Below are positions 30,501-39,500 of a DNA stretch of 64,000 nt, piece after piece; the first letter of the stretch is position 1, and every line of letters starts with the position of its first letter. The DNA is from Nocardia altamirensis NBRC 108246. GTDB taxonomy: Bacteria; Actinomycetota; Actinomycetes; Mycobacteriales; Mycobacteriaceae. Made by a program: the position numbers and the translations under genes. The stretch is from positions 22,308 through 86,307 of the forward strand of contig NZ_BDAY01000017.1 in the NCBI RefSeq assembly GCF_001612685.1. Direction: 5' to 3'. The notes below the pieces were generated by a model, which made no database searches, was not told the origin of the DNA, and worked only from the letters and a program-made list of their open reading frames with translations.

Positions 30501-33500
30501 GTCGGCCGGGGTGAGCCCCAAACGATCGACCACCTCGGCCAATCGTGCCGCGCTGCGCGGCGGCGCCACCGCGGCAGGCGCTATCGGCTCCGCCGGATCG
30601 TGCACCACCCGCCAGGTGCCGTCGCCGTTGCCGACCGCGGTGACGTCGAGCGAACGACCCGCCACCGAGCCCGAGAAGTGCCGCACGTCCGGCTTTTCCA
30701 GCTCGAAGGTGTGCACCCGGCCCTCGCGGTCGGCCCACACGTTGTGGTACTCGACCTGGACATCGCCGCGGGTAACCCGTTCGGCGAGGCCGGCATTGGC
30801 CGGATCGGCGAGCGCGTCGGCGAGCAGTCGATCGTGTTTCGTGCCGTTGTCGACGATCAGCAGCCGTTCCGGCGGGCCACCCACCCTGGCGACGGTGTTC
30901 GGACTGTTTCGATCCAGCGGCTCACCGCCTTGCGCGCGAATCCATTCCGCGCCGGCGGTGCGCGCCATCCCGTTCGCCAGGCCCTCGAAATGCTCTGCGG
31001 CACCCCGATATTGGCGCGCCTGCGCCTCGAATTCGTTGATCGCGTTGGTAAACGCGCGCTCCTCGGCGTGCAGGCCGAGCACGGTCCGGTCCAGGTTCGA
31101 CGGATGCATATCGGCTCGCCCCAGGCCGAAGATCTGCGCCCAGTCCGACATCTCCAGCCGAACCTGATCGCGGCGCACCACGTTCTCGAACATCCGGACA
31201 AGGTTGGGGTCCCTGTTGAAGTTCAGGTCCCACCAGCGCCGCGTGCCCGCGGAGTTGTTGTTGACACGCCGCTCGGTGTCGAGCCGCTCGTAGTCCCTGC
31301 CCTGCTGCTGGGCGATCTCCTTGGCGAAGCGCTCCATCGGGCTCGGGTTGGTGTTGCTGCGCTCCTCGATGTAGGAGACGTGCGTGTTCTCCTGATGGAA
31401 TCGCAGCGCCGACTCCCGCATCGCCTCGACCATGCCCACGTGGCGCAGTGCACGGTAGCGGGCCTCGGCCAGCGCCTGCTGCACCGTCTCGGGGTTGAGG
31501 TTGGTCAGCTCGACGCCGATTTCGCGGGCCGCCTGATAGAGCGCCTCGCCCTCTTGCTGCCGTTGCCGTCCCGCGTCCCAGAGCTGCTGGCCGTCCCGCG
31601 CCAGCTCGGCGCGCACGCCGGGTTCCGGCTGATGCGGCTGCGCGCCCTCGACCGGCGCCGTCACGTCACGCTCGGCGCCGAGCCGCTCGCCCGGCGCCTG
31701 CGTCGAGCTGACCACCGGGCGCTTCTCCGCAGGCGGGTCGAACCGGGTGTCCAGGCCGAGTCGCTTCATCTCGGCGTCGAACTTGCGCCGCTCTTCCGGA
31801 TCGAAATCGCGCCAGTACGCGTACTCCCGTCCGGTGCGATCCAATGCGGGCGGCGGGTTGTGCACCTTGTCGCTGACGGTGCCCATCACCATGTGGACGA
31901 ACCGGTCGATGTTGCTCGGCTTGAACTTCAGCACCTGCAGGGTGAAGAACGCCGGGTCCCAGGTGGTGTCCACGGTGGGCAGCTGCAAGCCTGCCTCGAC
32001 GCCGCCGCCGATCTGTCCGTACAGGTCGGCGTTCTGGCCCGAGCCGAGCGGATGCTGCGGAATCGTCTCGTGGCCACGGCCGCTCAGTCGATCCCACAGG
32101 TCACGCAGCTTCGAGGTCGGCTTGACCGGCTCGGATTCGGCGACGCGCGGCGGCGCGACCCGATCGGCGGGTTCCACCCGCCAGCGGCCCTCGCCGTCGG
32201 GCACCAGCCGCAGCGGCAGCTTCTTGCCGTGCACGTCGAGGTCGACGCGCACCGGCGCGTCCTGCGCGCGCGGTGTGCCGCTGTTCTGGTGCGCGACCTG
32301 GGCCGTGTCGGCGAGATGGGTGATCGCGGCGGCCCGATCGAGTGTCTCGGCGCGCAACCGCGCGAGGGTGTCGGCATACCGGCTCGGCCGCAGTTCCGCC
32401 TCCGGGACACCGAGCAGGCGCGCCCAGGTATCACGTTCCGCGGCAATGCGATTGGCCAGATCGACCTCCGACGCGTTCGGCAACCTGCGCACCGCGTTGT
32501 CCAGCGCCTCGACCGCGCCTGCCCGCAGCAGCGTCCGATAGCGCTGGTCGGCGATGGTCTCGGCCAGCCGATCCGGCGCGACATCCTCGGGCCGCAGATC
32601 CAGCCTGCGGACCAGCTCGTCCCTGGCGGCCGTCATCGACTCGGGCCGCGGCATCGGATCCAGCCTGCCGCCCGCGGATGCTCTTGCGTTGGGACCATTT
32701 CCGATGGTCTCGGGGCTTGCGGCGCCCATCCGGTCGACGGGATGGTATTCCCCGGCGCCGAGCGCTCGATGATCATCGAGGCGCATCTGACGTGGCTCGG
32801 CACCTTGCGCGGGCGGCTCGAGGAAGCCGCGCGCCAGCGCCTTACGCCCGACATTGCTCAACTCGTGCATCGGATCACGGCGGTTGGGCAGTGCATCACC
32901 GAGGCCGAGCTCGTCGGCGAGGGTCCGCGCGTATTCGCGCTCGGTCTCCCGCCGCGATCCCGGCGGGTCACTGTCCCTGCGGATTTCGCCCTTTTCGAAG
33001 GCGCGTTCCGCCTCACGCATCGGGTCACGTCGGAGCTCCCCGGCCGAGTCCTGGCCGATCCGCAGCGCCGACTTCGGTTGCAGCGCATGCGGATTGCCGT
33101 CCGGCAGGTGTACCTCCGCGCCGTCGTGCCATACAACTGCCCAGGTCTGCGCGGTCTCCTGACGCGAACCACCGGTCAACCGGGACAGCGACTGACGAAG
33201 GCCACGCTCATCGACGAGCAGCTCACGCCCCTGCTGGTCGTGCCCAACGTAGGTGGCCTGCTTGCCGTCGACCGTGAAGACATGGGCCCCAACAGAATTG
33301 CGTCCCTCGTAGGTGACGGCATAGGAATGCGCGCCGATCCCCTTGCCGTCCACGGTCGTTCGCTGATCGAGCACCCAGGCTGTCGCACCGCGACCGTTCT
33401 GGTCCAGCCCGCGAGCCGCCAGTCCGTCGAGAATCTTGCCGTGCGCCGTGCTGTTCGCGTCGGTGACGTACCCGTCCGGACGCGCGCCGTTCAATCGCGG

Positions 33501-36500
33501 CTGTGCCTCGCCCCAGGTGGTGCCTGCGGCATTCTTCGGGTTGGTGGCCGGTGGATCGACGACCGGGCCCTGACGGTCGACGACCTCGCCCATCGACCGT
33601 GGCACGCAGTTGTTTTCGAACTGCTCCAAGAGGAAGCGCCGCACCCCGGACGGCCGGTGCCCGCCGTGCCTCCTGACCTCGACCTGCAGCTGCTGATTGC
33701 CGTGCTCGCCGGTCACCTTTCCGGTCACCTCGACCTTGCCGAGGCTCAGATCGTGATCGCCGCGATAGTCGCGGGTCGCCTGCCTGACCAGCTTGGTGAC
33801 CTCGCGCTCGGCCTCGGCGATCCGCGCCTCCGGCCAGCCGTGCAGGATCTCCCGCACGTGGCTGCGGGTCCGCCCGAGATATTGCAGGCCGTGGTTGAGC
33901 TCCTGCCCGAAACGCCTGGTCTGCTCAGGCCGCTGCACCACCGGCTCCGGCTCGAACAGCACCGGACGGGTGAGCTCGCGGCGGCCGGTGAGCGTACCGA
34001 GCAGCCCACGCTCGGCACGCTCGCCGGTCTGGTGCGGCCGGTTGGCGTCCCAGTTGTAGCGGTCCTTGACCTGCGCGTGCGCCTGCTCCCAGCTGAGACT
34101 CGGATTCCTGGCCATGAGGTTGCTCTCGGCCAGCGCGGCCTCGACGCCGATCCGGTCCTGGCGCAGCGGATTTCCGTCGATCAGCCGGTTCCACATCTCG
34201 GGGACGTCGGCGATCCGATCCACGTGACCGTCGCGCATCAGGTGGTCGCGCACCTGCTGCAGATTCGCGACGATCTCCGCGCGCGGGCGCAGCACGCCGT
34301 CCGGGTCGCGCAGCCAGGTGGCGCCGTCTTCGTGCTTGGGAATCAGGCCGCCGTCGGCGTCACGCACCCACCCCTTGTCCTTGCCCTGGACCCAGTCCTT
34401 CGGGTCGCCGCCGGAGTAACGCTGCGGATCGCGGATGGCGTTGTCCGCGATCTTTTCGATCAGCGCGTCGCTGTTGTGCACCCGATCTTGTTCGTACCGG
34501 CGGTATTCCGAGTTCACCCAGTCCTGCCGGGTCGCGTACCCGGTCTCCTCGCTGCGCCAGCGTTCGGCCAGCGAGGGCGGGATCTCGACGCTTTCCACCG
34601 CGCGCGGCGGCACATCACGGAACTCGGGAATGGTCGAGGAGACCGGCAGCTCGCGCGACGTACCCGGCGTCTGTTCCCGCTGCAACGGTTCCGGCCACCG
34701 CTGCGCCGGTTCATGCCAGGGATAGGTGCGGGTATTGCGCAGCGGCGGCGCGAGCGCGTGAATCCACTCGCGCTTGCGCAGGTTCGGAACCCACTCGCTG
34801 ATCTTGACCAGGGCCGAGGTGAGGCGCGGGTGATCGCGGATGAACTCAGGGCTCAGCCGCGGCGTCACCGGCTCGAACTTGGCGTGCACCGGCAGCCACT
34901 TGGTGGCTGCAAGCACGCTCTTGCCGATCCACGGGCGGTTCTGGATGAACTCGATCGTCCACGGATGCCGCACCGCCTGACCGATGATGCGGTGCACGAT
35001 GATGTAGTAGTGGAACGGGTAGACGCCGATGTTGTCGTGATAGATGCCGGGGTGATTGCCTGAGCCCGCGAAATCCGTTGGGGCGAAGGGCATATGCTTC
35101 GGCGTCAGCACCTCGGGGTACATCCCGGCAGGCACGTGATCGAACAGCAGCCCCGTCTGCCCGACGGTCTGGGTGAGCGAGTATTTGATCCAGTACGGCG
35201 GCAGCTTGTCCTCGAACGGCGCGGGGTACTTGTCGAGCTTCGCGTTGCCGCTGCGCTCCTGGTTCTGCTCCAGCCCGACTGTCGTGTGCGGCGCACCATC
35301 CGGGTTCACCCGCCCGAAGCGCACCTCGTACTCCCCCCGGCCCGACTCCGCCAGCATCCGGTCGGTCTGCCGACCGAAGACGTGCTCCATGGCGCGGTAG
35401 TAGCCGCGTGGATTGTTGTCGGTGCCGAGCACGATGAGTTGCGCGGGCCGGATCGTGCCGTCCTCGGCCAGCCGCTCCGGCACCAGGCCGACGCGCTCCG
35501 ACAGCGGCAGCGCACCGAGTTCGTCCAGATTCCGCATGATCGCGCGGCGGCCGGCGACCTCCATGCCCTCCTCGGCGACCTTGCGCAGCTCGTCGGCAAT
35601 CCCGCGGAGTTCACGGACGTGCGCGGCCTCCGGCGACAGCTCCTTGCGTTGCGCGGCAGGCTGTTCCGCGGCCCGGCCTACCGGTTCGCCCTCGCGCGCC
35701 GGTGCGTCCTCTCGATACCGCGGGCTCAGCTGTTCGGGATCGCGGACACCGAACTCGTCGGCCACTCGCTCCCGGGTGGCCAGCGCCTCGTCCCGGCGCG
35801 CCTCCGCCGCCACTCGCTCCTCGACGGCCGCGGCATGCCGGTCGGCGAGCTCTTGGTACCTGGCCTCGCGTGGCTGCAGCTCACCACGCACCTCGAGCAC
35901 TCCGCGGTGCGCGGCCTCCAGCATCGCGCGCCGCTCTTCCGCAGCGAACGGAATGCCGGCCAGCCGGTCCTCGATGGCTTGCGCGCCCTCCAGCAGCTGC
36001 CGCTCGGTGTCGCGCAGCTCGGCGATCTCCCGTTCCAGCGCCCGCATGGTCGGCAGTGGTTCGCGCTCACGGACACTCGCCGCTGCGGCGTCGCGCTGCA
36101 GTCCCTCGACCGCGTTGATCTGCGCGAGATCGGCGCGGAAGGACTCGACCCGCGCCGGATCACCCAGCTGCTCGCCGAGCCGAACCACCAGCGCATCATC
36201 GCGCGCACGCAGATTCCGATCGACCTCGGTCAGGTGGGCCGTTTCCCGCTCGAGCACCGTGATGCGCAATTGCTCGGCGCGCCCGCGCGCCGCTTCGGCG
36301 CGCTCGTCGACGGTGCGCGCCTGCTCGTCGAGCCGCTCCGCCAGCTCGGATCGCCCTGCCGCACGGGCGTCTTCGGCTTCCGTCCGCAGATTCTCGGCCT
36401 GCGCGCGATGTCGCATCTCCTCGCCGACCGCCGCCTGCATGTCGCGCATCAGCTGCCTCGACTCGCGGCGTGGTTCCGTCGCCCCGTGATGCTCCGGCGT

Positions 36501-39500
36501 CGCGCCGACGGGCTCACTGCCCGCGAGGACCAGCAGTTCCCGCCCACTGGTGACGACCTGACCGTCGCGATAGATGATCGCCGAGGTGCGAGCGGCGTTC
36601 TCCCTGGAGCCACCGGCCAGATCGGCCAGCGCGTACAGCCCGCTGTCCGGAGCGTCGTTGATGATCAGCAACTCCCGGCCTGCGCCATCGGTGCCGACGA
36701 GCGTGACGATCCGGCCGCCGATCTCGTATTGGCGTGCGCCTGCCGCGTTTTCCCCTGCGTTGGTGACGGTGTAGGTGTGCACACCGATGTTCTGCTTGTT
36801 GCGGGTGACGCGCTCCTCGACGACCCACGCGCTGGCGCCCTTCCCGTTTTCGTGCAACGCGTCGAGGATCTTGGCGTGCCCGGCGCCGCCGTCCTCGCCG
36901 ACGAAGCGCTCCGGGATCGCGCCGCGGAAACGCGGTTGCACCGCCGACCACGGCTCGCCCAACCTGTTGCTCGGGTCGGTCACCGGGTCGGCGACGTCGC
37001 CCTGTTTCGCGCGCAGCTCGTTGATCGAGTCCAGCACACAGGTATTGATCGGCGGCTCGCGGCGGGCCTCGACGCCGTTGGCGATGAGCTCGAACAACTC
37101 GGCCGGAGTTTGCGGAATCAGTTCCGCCTGCTTGTCGGGCTGCCGGACGTGCGCAGGCGACGCGCCGTCACCACGGCCCGGCTCGACCGGGATGTTGCGC
37201 CGCTCGAGCTCGGCCGAGCGGCGCAACTCCGCCTCGGATGGCGCCCGCCTGGCCTCGACGTCGGTCCGCTTGGGCTCGGGCGGCACACCGGCGACGCCCG
37301 AGTCCTGGTTCGGCTGCCTGGCCTCGGGTTCGGCGCCGCGCGGCGGCGGCTCCGCTGCGCGCGGGCGGGAACCGTCGAGCTGGCCGCCCTCGATGCGCTG
37401 CTCTTGCTTACCATCGAACACACCGACGCGCGGAGGCTTGCTCTCCTGCGTACCAACAGTATTGGCGCGATCGACGATCCCTGGTTCGGCGCCGATGACG
37501 CGCGCATTGCCTGTGTCGTTCTTGCCGGGCAGTGGCGGCGCGATCGACTCGCGGGGCACAGGCGTGGCTTCCGGTCGAATCTGCTGTGCTGCAGGCGGTT
37601 CCGAGACCGGGGCGACGACATCGGGCACCACGTCCCGCTCCGGCACCACGGCGTCGTCGGCGCGCGATCGCGAATTGTCTTGTACTACCTCGTTGCCGGG
37701 CTTGCTCGGCTCGGTATAGATGCCCTCCGGTTTGGTCGAGCCTTCCTTGGCACCCGTCGTGTCCACTGTTCGCTCGGCCACGCCGGGCGTGTCTGTGGGC
37801 TTGGTACTGGGCAGGTGCTGCTCGGCAAGCACCGGATCGTTCTTGCCACCAACCGGTTCCGATCCATTCCGCTCGCCGCCGACGGGACGTTCCTCGGTGG
37901 GCGCCGGCGTGTTCCGCTCGATCACGCCGGAATCTTCAGACGTCTGCGACTGGGGGGCGACTTGCCCCTGCGGTACCGCCGTATTCTGTTGCTCCGCAGC
38001 TATATTAGCGACACTCGTGGCACCGGCGGCACCCGTGAGCGGAGCTACCCCGGCCCGGCCCTGGTTGGCCGGTGACGTGCTGGATTGCTCGGCAGGCGCG
38101 GCCCCGCGCGGCGCGACGCCGCGCTCCGTCGAGCCGGTGCCGCGTTCCGCGGGAAGGTTGCTTCTGCCGCTGTCCTGCGGGACAGCCGTCCCCGGTGTAC
38201 GTGCACCAGAATCCGTCGGGTTCGTCGTGGAATGTGTAGTACGAGAACCAGTTTCGGTGTGTGTCGACGCTGTGCCGGTCGGCTGTGCCGACGTGCTGAC
38301 ATCTTTCGGCGGCGGTGACTTGGCGAAGTCCTGTTCGAGCTTGCGCAGCTCGGCCAGGCGTTCGTTGTAGCTCATCTCCCGGCGGCCACCGTTGTTGTCG
38401 GTCGTGTAGACGCGCGGTGAATCCTTCAATTGCTGTGCGCGTTTGAAGGTCTCCGCGTAGCGCTCACGCGCCACCGGGTCCTGCACCCGGTCCGGATGGC
38501 TGGCTCGCATGACTCGGTCGGCCACCGGCGCGGCAGCCTCCTTCGCAGCATGCTCCCCGAACATCGACGGCCCACCCGGCGGCCTGGTATGCGCGCCGTC
38601 GCTGAGAATCAGTGCCGAGCTGGGGACGGTCATGCCGTGGCCACGCATGGCGCTGAGGCCGCCCATGCCGATGCCCGCGCCGATCATCTCCCAGTGGAAG
38701 GTCTTGTCGACCTCGCTCCAGCTCTTGCCCTCGACGGCCATCTGCCAGCCCATGCCGGAGGCCCACATGGCAGGCACACCGGCGACGCCACCCATCGCGG
38801 CGGCATACGCGCGCTGCAATCGGGGGTTCAATCGTGACGGGTTCCCCGCCTGCGCTTTGATCTGGAACCTTTCGCCGATCCGGCGGCCGATCGGGGCGCC
38901 GAGCGCGCCGCCCGCCGCCCAGTCGACGGCGGTGCGGGTGGTCTGCATCCAGTCGATGTTGTCGCGATGACCCGACGCCACCTGCAGGCCTTGAATACCG
39001 AGATCGAGTGCCGTGCCATGCACGCCGCCGCGGATACCACCGGTCAGCGCGGTCCTGGCCAGGCCGGCCTTACCGCCCTTCTGCAGTGCCCACTGGTCCA
39101 GCTTCTTCAGCGGGTTCTTGGACGCCTGGGTGGCCGCCCGCTTCATGGTGATCTTTTTGACGTAGGGCAGCACCAGGTTCTTGGCGGTGAGCCGGGCGGC
39201 TTCCTGCTCGAACTTGCGCAGCGCTTCCTTGCCGAGAATCCCCATGCCGACCCGGCCGATGCCCGCCGCGATGCCAGCACCGATCACGCCATACGGCCAG
39301 CCCTCGATCAGCAGCATGATGATCGTCCGGGCGGTCGCCGCGGCGAAGTACGCCGAGAGCGCCTGCGAGCCTTCGATCGAGGCGCCACCACCATGCACAT
39401 AGGTGCCGAGGTCCTGCAGGCCCTCGCCGTTCTTGCGAATGGTGAAGTCGCCACCGAAGTACTTGTCGAGCTCAGCGCTGATGTTCTCGACGCCCTGGCC

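Noticed and set aside
29955..35063. Plus-strand open frame of 1,702 codons
   Set aside because: Also an antisense shadow across the papain-like supermodules, with no plausible ribosome site or motif.
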